Assembly (NCBI GenBank): GCA_934467435.1
Contig: CAKSLR010000009.1
Span: 1-26,387 of the forward strand
Length of the DNA: 26,387 nt
Direction: 5' to 3'
From: an uncultured Eubacteriales bacterium
GTDB taxonomy: Bacteria > Bacillota > Clostridia > Oscillospirales > CAG-272
The position numbers and the translations under genes were made by a program. How positions within the stretch are numbered: position 1 is the first letter of the stretch; every line of letters starts with the position of its first letter. Shown here one piece after another: positions 7,575 through 14,278 of the stretch. Below the pieces are notes generated by a model. It was given only the letters and a program-made list of their open reading frames with translations. It was not told the DNA's origin and searched no databases.

Positions 7575-7955
7575 TTACAGGTAAACCACCGTCATGTTAT
7601 CGTTTTTCTGATCCATATCCGCATCCAGTTCCACTTGCGGACAACGCTGCGCCAGGTAGCGGGTCATGCTGTCGGTCATGGAATAATCTTCACCGCGGAT
7701 CATGAGCAAAATGCGTCCTTCTTTTTTAGCAGTGCGGAAAAGTCGGCGCACTTCCCTCCGCAGCCGGTCTTTCGACTTTCCTAAACTGTCATCATGGATA
7801 TATTTCAAAAGGTGCTTGCCACGCGCCCGTGCGGACGCCAGCGTGAACTCCACCTGCCGCAGAATGGTTTTGGTCTCCGGCAGCCCCTCCAGTAACTCCA
7901 GGTGATAAGTCTCATCAAACGTATATGTATCCTGATTCATATATATATCCCCCAT
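7575..7955 (-). CDS. Diverged Smr-domain-like protein
   Basis: Up to 126 residues. From about residue 28 the pattern follows small Smr (MutS2 C-terminal-type) proteins: a helix (ILRQVEFTLASARARG), a strand ending KYIHDDS where the family has IHGxG, SKDRLRREVRRLF for the usual (G)LRxAVRxxL, then ILLMIRGEDY and the C-terminal NDNMTVVYL resembling the NDGITVV-L end. The conserved HGxG is changed to HDDS, so nuclease or RNA-binding activity cannot be assumed. ATG at 7955 (preceded by GGGGAA) and ATG at 7940 (preceded by GGGGGA) are both plausible starts. Last gene of the operon. Confidence 0.6.
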   Translation of the reverse strand: MGDIYMNQDTYTFDETYHLELLEGLPETKTILRQVEFTLASARARGKHLLKYIHDDSLGKSKDRLRREVRRLFRTAKKEGRILLMIRGEDYSMTDSMTRYLAQRCPQVELDADMDQKNDNMTVVYL

Positions 7956-7982
7956 CGGTTTCCCCGCAAATCGTCTGTTCCT

Positions 7983-8405
7983 TTACGGTCGTGCGCCGCG
8001 CAATTCTTTTAGCTTGGCACAAATGCGCGCCACGCCCTCGGTCACATCCTCCGTATCCGCCACCGCTTTTTCCATAGGACAGATGTCGGTACGGTCACGG
8101 TTCCGGATGCGATCGGTTCGTTCCCCACAGGAGGTTGCAATCCCGTGCCGGTGCAGCAGTTCTTCCGCCGCCAAAGACATGGTTTCGGCATAAACGGCGA
8201 CCACGCCGGCAACGATAAAGAGCATCGCTACTGCCCGTCCGACGACTTTATCCGCTGCGGAATAACCGCGGAGATCTGCGCCGTTTTGCAGCCAATCTAC
8301 CATAGGCGTTACCCCGCGCAAATCACTGGTCTGCACATTTCCACCCCGACAAAGTACCAAGGTATGACCGGGCAGCGTCTTCACTGCCGTTTCAAGATCA
8401 GTCAT
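7983..8405 (-). CDS. DUF1893 family protein
   Basis: 140 residues matching the DUF1893 pattern: an N-terminal TLVLCRGGNVQTSDLRGV, then a WLQNGADLRGYSAADKVVGRAVAML core, a hydrophobic stretch and a C-terminal half with two Cys (at about 93 and 109). The family has a cytidine-deaminase-like fold, but its reaction is unknown to me. Its start overlaps the end of the upstream chimeric gene by 8 bp, which indicates translational coupling. DUF1893 genes commonly sit next to transporter or Fe-S genes in Clostridia, consistent with this neighbourhood. Confidence 0.82.
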   Translation of the reverse strand: MTDLETAVKTLPGHTLVLCRGGNVQTSDLRGVTPMVDWLQNGADLRGYSAADKVVGRAVAMLFIVAGVVAVYAETMSLAAEELLHRHGIATSCGERTDRIRNRDRTDICPMEKAVADTEDVTEGVARICAKLKELRGARP

Positions 8406-8964
8406 TTCCCTTCTCCCGATGCAAAAGCAAATACAGAAGAATGGTCAGCGCGGGCACCAGCAAAAACTGCAGCACAAGACCGGGAACCCCGGCGCAAATC
8501 TGTTGCCAAGACTCCGCCATTGTGACCGGCGCCGCCCACGGAAACAAAACCGTAGTAAGAAGAAAAACCGACCTGCCGCAAAGCGCAGCAAGCAGGACTG
8601 CCGGGAACACAACATACCGATTGGTTTCGATTTTCTCGGCAAATGTGCCTGCAACCAAGGCAAACACCAAAAGTTCCGCCATCATAAACGGGAGCCGCTC
8701 CGCCGCGGGCATGGCGTTCCCGACTGCCGAAGTCAGAAAATAACTGACGAGAGGAGAAGTTACCCCCACGAACGCCCCGAACCGCACACCGAGCAGGCAT
8801 GCACCAAGCAGAACCGGAAAATACATCGGCAAAAAGCGAATACCCGCCGCCATGTACGCATCGACCATAGTTTCAAAAGCCGGCATATCCACCTTGCCGT
8901 CTTTCATCGGCAATCGCATGCACCCAAACCCGAATTTTTGGGGAATGTTTTCAAAGAACTGCAT
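8398..8964 (-). CDS. Chimeric gene: aldo/keto reductase N terminus fused to an ECF-type S component
   Basis: 188 residues of two unrelated parts. Residues 1-43 are the start of a Clostridial aldo/keto reductase: FFENIPQKFGFGCMRLPMKDG, then FETMVDAYMAAGIRF, which in the family runs on into FDTA with the catalytic Asp. From about residue 44 the chain becomes a multi-spanning membrane protein starting LPMYFPVLLGACLLG, typical of the second half of TM1/TM2 of ECF transporter substrate-binding (S) components, and ends with a basic tail. The reductase catalytic Asp/Tyr/Lys/His and the S-component N-terminal helix are both missing. The ribosome-binding site GGGAGGT of the reductase is intact, so the chimera can be translated. 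Probably an in-frame deletion product; an assembly join is the alternative. Confidence 0.75.
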   Translation of the reverse strand: MQFFENIPQKFGFGCMRLPMKDGKVDMPAFETMVDAYMAAGIRFLPMYFPVLLGACLLGVRFGAFVGVTSPLVSYFLTSAVGNAMPAAERLPFMMAELLVFALVAGTFAEKIETNRYVVFPAVLLAALCGRSVFLLTTVLFPWAAPVTMAESWQQICAGVPGLVLQFLLVPALTILLYLLLHREKGND

Positions 8965-9001
8965 TTAGGTACCTCCCGGCTAGCAAACAGTCTGCCACGT
9001 G

Positions 9002-9820
9002 TTAAAGCGCTTTTTTAGGACAGTTTTCTACACAGGCAAAGCAAAGGATACAATCCGTTCCGTTTTTACGGTTCCTGCTGTTATCGGTCACATCCACATC
9101 CATCGGGCAGACCTGCTTGCACTTCCCGCAGGAAATGCACTTGCTTTTGTCGCACTTGACACGTAAGAGTGCGAAGTAACTCATAGGCTTCAAAAAGACC
9201 GTGACCGGGCAGATATATTTGCAAAAAGCCCGGTTATCTTTCAGCAGAAACGAAAGCGCAATGCCAATGCCGTAGTAAAGCAAGTTCCCTACCATAAAAG
9301 CGTAAAACATAATCTTCTCAAGATGCCCGACATGCGAAAGAAACAGCGCCGCAACAAAAACAAGCGCTGCGGTGAACGTAAGGTAACGAATCCACCCCAA
9401 CTTTTTCCGCGGACCGCGCGGCGTTTTATAAGGCAAAAAGTCAAGTACCATCGCCGTCCAACAGGCATACCCGCAAAAACCGCGCCCGAACACCAGCGGA
9501 CCGATGATTTTGGCAACCGCATAGTGAATGGTTGCCGCCTCAAATACACCGGTAAACAGATAATAAAAAAATCCCTCAATCTGCATATTCTCTTGCGAGA
9601 TCAGTCCGAGATAGACCAGCATATACATGCCGACGAGAAGCTGGGTGACACGCCGGGCATACGGGCGTTTTTTTACGAATAAAAGCAGACCCAACGCAAT
9701 CGCCGTGCCGATATAACTGAAATTGAAAAGATAAAACAGGTTCTTTTGGGTCAGCCACAGGATAACGGCAATTGCCTCGAAAATCCCCCACATCAACGCC
9801 GGTACCACGTACTTTTTCAT
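9002..9820 (-). CDS. Membrane-bound 4Fe-4S protein (NapH/NosR-like)
   Basis: 272 residues. About five membrane helices are followed by a cytoplasmic double ferredoxin domain: C228-x2-C231-x2-C234-x3-C238-P and C257-x2-C260-x2-C263-x3-C267-P. Two paired-cysteine motifs lie at the membrane edge, GFCGYAC (116/120) and FCKYIC (200/204), as in NapH/NosR/CcoG-like polyferredoxins. The family passes electrons across or along the membrane; the partner cannot be told here. First gene of its operon, with GGGGAAGG before ATG and a clear promoter. The neighbour once encoded an aldo/keto reductase, so a redox pairing is conceivable but speculative. Confidence 0.9.
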   Translation of the reverse strand: MKKYVVPALMWGIFEAIAVILWLTQKNLFYLFNFSYIGTAIALGLLLFVKKRPYARRVTQLLVGMYMLVYLGLISQENMQIEGFFYYLFTGVFEAATIHYAVAKIIGPLVFGRGFCGYACWTAMVLDFLPYKTPRGPRKKLGWIRYLTFTAALVFVAALFLSHVGHLEKIMFYAFMVGNLLYYGIGIALSFLLKDNRAFCKYICPVTVFLKPMSYFALLRVKCDKSKCISCGKCKQVCPMDVDVTDNSRNRKNGTDCILCFACVENCPKKAL

Positions 9821-9859
9821 GTCCTTCCCCTCTCGCGGTCAAAACACGTTTCCGATTGC

Positions 9860-9888
9860 ATTATAACACAAAATCCGTACAGCGTCAA
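9860..9888 (-). promoter_or_regulatory. Sigma-A promoter of the 4Fe-4S operon
   Basis: On the minus strand TTGACG (9883-9888), 17 bp, TATAAT (9860-9865), 40 bp before the start codon. Confidence 0.88.
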
Positions 9889-9903
9889 GGCTCTTTTCCG
9901 TGT

Positions 9904-9940
9904 AAAAAATGCGTGCGGTTGCAGCATGCCGCAACCGCAC
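9904..9940 (-). terminator. Terminator of the serine hydrolase gene
   Basis: A 10-bp stem GTGCGGTTGC (9913-9922) / GCAACCGCAC (9931-9940) followed on the minus strand by GCATTTTTT (run at 9904-9909). It lies just after the hydrolase stop and before the next promoter. Confidence 0.9.
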
Positions 9941-9946
9941 CTCGAT

Positions 9947-11017
9947 TTATACCAAAATTCCCTGTATCACTTCCTGCAGCCGGCAACGCGCCTGTTGATA
10001 CGTCCCTAAATGCAGAATGTGAGTTCCCAGATAAGCGGTGATGCCGTTTTTGCAATCCACAAAATACCGGGCTCCCGCAGCACCGTCCCAGCCAAATCCC
10101 GGCATGGAATCCCCTTCCCACGGGCACTCCTGCCCAAGACCATACCCCCGTTTCCGGAACACCCAGTATCCCGGCATCTCAATCTGCTCTCTCGTCAGCT
10201 GATTGGTGGAAAGCAGATCAACCGTCTCTTTCCGGAGCAACCGATAAGTGCGAATGCCTTCGAGAAACGCGATATAATCTTCTACGGTCGAAATAGCGCC
10301 CGCACCGCCGCTCTCATATCGGGTGCCGAGGCGATAGGCATTCCCGTTCTGCTCCCGGATTACGCCGCCCTGGCAGTCATACTGCGGCGTCAGGTCACAA
10401 GCGGCGCCAAAGGTGGAACGCCCCATACCGCATACATCGAAAATATGTTCTTTGACATACTGACCGAAAGGCTGCCCCGCAAGTACCTCTACCAATGCTG
10501 CCAGAACATCATGACACAGACTGTACTCCCAGCGCTCCCCCGGTTCAAAAAGAAGCGGCTCCTGCGCCAGATATTTCATGGTCTCCCGCGTCGGGCATTC
10601 GCCGTTCGTCTCTATGCGGCATCTCTCCAGCATCGGCGAATGGAGATCATAACTCAAACCTGCTGTCATGGTAAACAGGTGCCGGATGGTAATCGGATTC
10701 TTTGCGGGCACCACACCGCCATTTCCCCGTACCATCATGTGGGTAAATTCGGGCAGATACAGATATAGGGGATCATCCAGGCGGAACGCACCGCACTCAT
10801 AAAGTTGCAGGGCAGCCGTGCAGGTGATGAGTTTGGTACAGGAATACAGGTGATAGCGTTCTTTTCCCGTCACCCTGACCGTTTTTCCGGGATCCGTATA
10901 ACCGTTTGCATGACGGTAGACACACGTCCCATCCTTCATCACCATACAATCGTAAAACGGTACGCCAAGTTGCAAAAAACTATCCAGCAGTTCCGTCAGT
11001 TTTGCAAAACGATCCAT
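9947..11017 (-). CDS. Serine hydrolase, beta-lactamase / class C-like family
   Basis: 356 residues from ATG at 11015-11017, chosen because AAGGAG sits directly upstream. The frame stays open a further 267 bp, but that runs through the tRNA-Ala gene and is not coding. The first catalytic motif SxxK is SCTK (Ser59, Lys62). YSLCH (165-169) is the Tyr-x-Asn-type second motif with Ser in place of Asn. A GWDGAAG segment near residue 313 stands where the family has (H/K)xG. There is no signal peptide, so it is probably a cytoplasmic esterase or peptidase of the Pfam beta-lactamase family, not an antibiotic resistance enzyme. The substrate is unknown. Confidence 0.88.
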   Translation of the reverse strand: MDRFAKLTELLDSFLQLGVPFYDCMVMKDGTCVYRHANGYTDPGKTVRVTGKERYHLYSCTKLITCTAALQLYECGAFRLDDPLYLYLPEFTHMMVRGNGGVVPAKNPITIRHLFTMTAGLSYDLHSPMLERCRIETNGECPTRETMKYLAQEPLLFEPGERWEYSLCHDVLAALVEVLAGQPFGQYVKEHIFDVCGMGRSTFGAACDLTPQYDCQGGVIREQNGNAYRLGTRYESGGAGAISTVEDYIAFLEGIRTYRLLRKETVDLLSTNQLTREQIEMPGYWVFRKRGYGLGQECPWEGDSMPGFGWDGAAGARYFVDCKNGITAYLGTHILHLGTYQQARCRLQEVIQGILV

Positions 11018-11122
11018 ATCTTTTCTCCTTGGTTTTTGCTCGAATGGTATCTCCCCGGTTTCGGTCTTTTTAGCGGGAACGCCGCGAACCGTTCCCCGTG
11101 GCGGCGATTGCGACACAATGAG

Positions 11123-11147
11123 AAAAGCCCTTGTAAGTAAGGGCTTT
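11123..11147 (-). terminator. Terminator of the Lys-Ala tRNA operon
   Basis: A 9-bp stem AAAGCCCTT (11124-11132) / AAGGGCTTT (11139-11147) with a short T run on the minus strand, 14 bp past the encoded CCA of tRNA-Ala. The T run is only four bases, so it may be leaky into the serine hydrolase gene. Confidence 0.7.
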
Positions 11148-11160
11148 CCAAAATAGATTC

Positions 11161-11236
11161 TGGTGGACCTGGTGGGATTCGAACCCATGACCTCTGCGTT
11201 GCGAACGCAGCGCTCTCCCAACTGAGCTACAAGCCC
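11161..11236 (-). tRNA. tRNA-Ala (anticodon CGC)
   Basis: Cloverleaf on the minus strand: acceptor GGGCTTG/CAGGTCC with two G-U pairs, D arm GCTC/GAGC, anticodon stem CTGCG/CGCAG with loop TTCGCAA (anticodon CGC), T arm ATGGG-TTCGAAT-CCCAC, discriminator A, CCA encoded at 11161-11163. CGC is the less common Ala isoacceptor, reading GCG only. Confidence 0.94.
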
Positions 11237-11241
11237 ATTTG

Positions 11242-11275
11242 CAAAAGAACTCCGCTTATCCGCGGAGTTCTTTTG
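11242..11275. other. Perfect 14-bp hairpin between tRNA-Lys and tRNA-Ala
   Basis: An inverted repeat (11242-11255 with 11262-11275) around a 6-nt loop. It includes the CCA-adjacent bases of tRNA-Lys, and on the minus strand it ends in TTTT. It could be a partial terminator that lowers tRNA-Ala relative to tRNA-Lys, or an RNase processing signal. Confidence 0.7.
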
Positions 11276-11349
11276 GTGCTCCATCGGAGACTCGAACTCC
11301 GGACACCATGATTAAAAGTCATGTGCTCTACCATCTGAGCTAATGGGGC
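11274..11349 (-). tRNA. tRNA-Lys (anticodon TTT), with an acceptor mismatch
   Basis: Anticodon stem CATGA/TCATG carries loop CTTTTAA, anticodon TTT. T arm CGGAG-TTCGAGT-CTCCG, D arm GCTC/GAGC, discriminator A, CCA encoded at 11274-11276. The acceptor stem GCCCCAT/ATGGAGC pairs at six of seven positions; position 3-70 is a C-A mismatch (11347 and 11282 on the minus strand). Confidence 0.9.
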
Positions 11350-11378
11350 ATAGCCGGCACATCCGTACCGACTTGCTT

Positions 11379-11407
11379 ATCATACCACAAGATTCACGTT
11401 TTGTCAA
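11379..11407 (-). promoter_or_regulatory. Sigma-A promoter of the Lys-Ala tRNA operon
   Basis: On the minus strand TTGACA (11402-11407), 17 bp, TATGAT (11379-11384), about 30 bp before tRNA-Lys. Confidence 0.87.
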
Positions 11408-11466
11408 GACATTGAAGGAAATTTTTTTACAAGATGTGATATTTTTACGTCCGGCATGGAGTGCAA

Positions 11467-12732
11467 TCAGCCGTACAACGCGCCATCTCCGAGGGCGGCT
11501 TCCATTTTGAGGAGGCGGTTGTATTTTGCAACCCGTTCTCCACGGCAGGGGGCGCCCGATTTGATATACCCGGCATTGGTTGCGAGTGCAATATCCGCAA
11601 TGCTGCTGTCTTCGGTCTCGCCGGAACGGTGAGAAAGAATATACCGATACCCGGCGCGCTGCGCCATCCGTATGACATCAAACGTTTCGGAAAGCGTGCC
11701 GATTTGGTTGGGTTTAATCAGAATCGTATTGGCAGCCTTCGCATCGATGCCCATTTTCAATCGGATCGGATTTGTCACAAACAAATCATCCCCTACCAGC
11801 ATGACCCGGTGCCCCAGTTCCCGTGTCAGGACCTGCCAGCCATCAAAGTCCTCTTCCCCCACGCCGTCTTCAATAGAGGCAATCGGGTACTGATCGCACA
11901 GTTTTCTCCAATCCGCAATCAGTTCTTCCCCGCGCAGCAGGCGGTTTGCTTTCGGTAAACGGTACTCTCCCGGCGCTTCGGTTGCCCATTCACTGGCGGC
12001 GGCATCAAGGGCGATCTTTACCGTTTCAAAATCGTAACCTGCTGTTAAAATCGCCTCGCAGATAAAAGAAAGCGCCTCTTCCGCCCCGGAAAGATCCGGC
12101 GCGTATCCGCCTTCATCCCCAACGGTGGTGGAAAGATTTTTTGCCCGCAGCAATTTACCGAGCGCGCGATAGATCTCACTGCCCATACGCATGGCTTCGG
12201 TAAAACTGACGGCGCCAACCGGCATAATCATAAATTCCTGAATATCCAGATTGTTGGCGGCATGGGCACCGCCGTTGAGAATATTCATCATCGGAATCGG
12301 CATCCGTTTTGCCATGGTACCGCCGAGATAGCGGAAAAGAGGCTGAGAAAGCGAGGCAGCGGCGGCGCGGGCGACGGCAAGGGATACGGAAAGAATGGCA
12401 TTGGCGCCGAGTTTGGACTTGTTCTCGGTGCCGTCAAGTGCCAGCATAGTATGATCGATCTCCTCCTGTTCATAGGCGCTGATGCCGCTGATGGCGGGAG
12501 AGATGAGTTTATTAACGTTGTAAACTGCATCAAGCACGCCGCGCCCGTCAAAACGGCGGCGCTCGGTATCCCGTAATTCATGTGCTTCATAGGTTCCGCA
12601 GGACGCGCCGGACGGTGCGGCAGCAATGCCGGTGGTACCATCGGACAGAAGAACACAGGACTCCACAGTCGGCGTTCCGCGGGAATCCAGTATTTCACGG
12701 GCACTTACCCGAACAATTTGAATTTTTGCCAT
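11467..12732 (-). CDS. eno: Enolase (phosphopyruvate hydratase)
   Basis: Interconverts 2-phosphoglycerate and phosphoenolpyruvate in glycolysis. 421 residues from ATG at 12730-12732, preceded by GAGGTG; the frame is open further upstream, but the family starts here (MAKIQIVRVSAREILDSRGTPT). Expected residues are visible: metal ligands Asp243 (ALDAAASEW), Glu288 (SIEDG) and Asp315 (VGDDLFVTN), catalytic Glu207 in GDEGGYAPDL, Lys340 in LIKPNQIGT, and the SHRSGET loop at 367-373. It is slightly shorter than the usual 430 residues. Apparently monocistronic: the upstream operon ends at a strong terminator at 12782-12829. I see no convincing promoter in the 50 bp between them and no clear terminator after the stop. 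Confidence 0.97.
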   Translation of the reverse strand: MAKIQIVRVSAREILDSRGTPTVESCVLLSDGTTGIAAAPSGASCGTYEAHELRDTERRRFDGRGVLDAVYNVNKLISPAISGISAYEQEEIDHTMLALDGTENKSKLGANAILSVSLAVARAAAASLSQPLFRYLGGTMAKRMPIPMMNILNGGAHAANNLDIQEFMIMPVGAVSFTEAMRMGSEIYRALGKLLRAKNLSTTVGDEGGYAPDLSGAEEALSFICEAILTAGYDFETVKIALDAAASEWATEAPGEYRLPKANRLLRGEELIADWRKLCDQYPIASIEDGVGEEDFDGWQVLTRELGHRVMLVGDDLFVTNPIRLKMGIDAKAANTILIKPNQIGTLSETFDVIRMAQRAGYRYILSHRSGETEDSSIADIALATNAGYIKSGAPCRGERVAKYNRLLKMEAALGDGALYG

Positions 12733-12781
12733 GTTTTGCACCTCATATATCGGAATGTATCTAGTATTCACAGAAAACGAT

Positions 12782-12829
12782 GCAAAAAAACAAGCGAACA
12801 CGCATTTTTTCTTTGCGTGTTCGCTTGTT
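12782..12829 (-). terminator. Terminator of the metG-tatD-radical SAM operon
   Basis: A 15-bp perfect stem (12789-12803 with 12815-12829), followed on the minus strand by seven T (12784-12790, partly within the stem). It lies 15 bp after the radical SAM stop codon. Confidence 0.93.
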
Positions 12830-12844
12830 AAAATTTAGGCATTA

Positions 12845-13471
12845 TCAATCGGCAGATTGTTTTCCGATATACTCCCGTACCTTGAGCGGGACACCGATCT
12901 TCTCCGAAATTTCCCGGCAGCGCTGCAGGGCTTCCGGCGAAAGGAACCGATCCACCACCGAAAGAACCACGTGGGGAACATACGCCTTGACATCCTGCGC
13001 AAACCGCAATACGCCGTCAAATGCCGCCTCTCCAAAACGCGAATGGCAGATGGCGTCGTAGTGGGCAGCACCCGCCTCATTCAGGCTGACGGAAATGGTA
13101 TCAAAACAACCGGCAAAAAGCGGCGTGGTATCCTTTCCGTATAAAAGAGACGCCTGTCCGTTGGTGTTCAGGCGGATGGGAAGCCCCGGGTACGCAGCCC
13201 GTATCTCACGGCAGACCCAAAGCATATCTTCCAGTCGACAGGTCGGTTCCCCATAGCCGCAGAATACGATTTCCCGATAGGCGGTCGGGTTCGCACCGCG
13301 AATGGCAGCCATTACCGCTTCCTTTGTTGGCTCTTCGTCCAGCCACAGACTGTCACTCCCGTAAGCACCGCTGCCGTTTTGCCGGATGCAAAAATCACAG
13401 CGGTTGGTGCATCGGTTGGTCATATTGACATACAATCCGTCGCCGACAACATACACAATGGTTTTCATCAC
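12845..13471 (-). CDS. TatD-linked radical SAM protein
   Basis: 208 residues with the radical SAM cluster motif C21-x3-C25-x2-C28 (CTNRCDFC), then VFCGYGEPT, the GGE-type SAM-binding motif, LNTNG near residue 105 and SVSLN near residue 130. The immediate position after tatD and the short length match the family named for this linkage (TIGR04038, TatD family-associated radical SAM). Its reaction is not known to me. It is shorter than a full SPASM-type protein and has no second cluster motif. It starts at GTG 13471 or ATG 13468, directly after the tatD stop (13472-13474), so translation is coupled. Last gene of the operon. Confidence 0.9.
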   Translation of the reverse strand: MMKTIVYVVGDGLYVNMTNRCTNRCDFCIRQNGSGAYGSDSLWLDEEPTKEAVMAAIRGANPTAYREIVFCGYGEPTCRLEDMLWVCREIRAAYPGLPIRLNTNGQASLLYGKDTTPLFAGCFDTISVSLNEAGAAHYDAICHSRFGEAAFDGVLRFAQDVKAYVPHVVLSVVDRFLSPEALQRCREISEKIGVPLKVREYIGKQSAD

Positions 13472-14272
13472 TTATTTCACCCCGAATAATATTTTTGCAT
13501 TCTCCGCGGTCACACGGATGACTTCCTCTGTCTCCATCCCCCAAAGTTCCGCCAGGCGTGCCGCCGTATAGGCAAGATAGCCGGAATGATTCAACTCCCC
13601 GCGGTGCGGGTGCGGTGCAAGATAGGGACAGTCCGTTTCCATCAGCACACGGTCATGCGGCAGTGCGGCAGCAACTGCCGCTACTTTTGTTGCATTTTTG
13701 AAGGTGACAGTACCGGAAAAGGAAATATAAAATCCCCGCCGGATCAGATCCTGCGCCATTTCGAGGCTACCGCTGTAACTGTGAAAAACGCCACGTACGC
13801 CGGAGTGCGCGCAAACTGCCGCAAAGCAGTCACCGTGCGCTTCCCGGTCGTGAATGATGACGGGCAGATCCTGTCGCTCTGCCAGGGAGAGTTGGGCATC
13901 AAACCACTCTGCCTGCCTTTTTTTATCGGTTTCTTCATAATGATAATCAAGCCCGATCTCTCCGAGCGCACAGATCTTATGGGTGTGCCTATCCCGAAGC
14001 AAGGCATCCAGTGCTGCCAGTTCCCCTTCCATATCGGGATAACGCATCGCATCACCCGGGTGTACACCGGCGGCGGCGAACATCTGCGGGTAGGCGGCTG
14101 CCTGACGGATCGCCGCGCGGGAAGTGGGAATGTCTGTTCCCACATTGATGATATGCGAAACCGTCCCGGAAGAAAACAGAGACGCAAGGAGCCGCTCTAC
14201 GCCACCTTCCGGCGCTTCCCGAGTGAAGCGTTCGTCAAAATAGTGCGCGTGGGAGTCAAAATATCCCTGCAT
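13472..14272 (-). CDS. tatD: TatD family metal-dependent hydrolase (DNase)
   Basis: 266-residue TIM-barrel amidohydrolase with the full metal site: H8-x-H10 (DSHAH), Glu105 (LGEIGLDY), His141 (VIIHDR), His164 (VFHSYSG) and Asp214 (METDCPYLAPHP). TatD proteins are Mg-dependent 3'-5' exonucleases and D-aminoacyl-tRNA deacylase-like enzymes linked to DNA repair and quality control. ATG at 14272 comes 6 bp after the metG stop. metG-tatD is a widespread conserved gene pair in Bacillota. Confidence 0.95.
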   Translation of the reverse strand: MQGYFDSHAHYFDERFTREAPEGGVERLLASLFSSGTVSHIINVGTDIPTSRAAIRQAAAYPQMFAAAGVHPGDAMRYPDMEGELAALDALLRDRHTHKICALGEIGLDYHYEETDKKRQAEWFDAQLSLAERQDLPVIIHDREAHGDCFAAVCAHSGVRGVFHSYSGSLEMAQDLIRRGFYISFSGTVTFKNATKVAAVAAALPHDRVLMETDCPYLAPHPHRGELNHSGYLAYTAARLAELWGMETEEVIRVTAENAKILFGVK

Positions 14273-14278
14273 GCCGTT

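Noticed and set aside
9947..11284. 445-codon reading of the serine hydrolase
   Set aside because: The first 89 codons run through the tRNA-Ala gene and its terminator; the AAGGAG-preceded ATG at 11017 gives the family length.
12733..12781. Promoter for eno with a TACATT -10
   Set aside because: No acceptable -35 at 16-18 bp; left unannotated.
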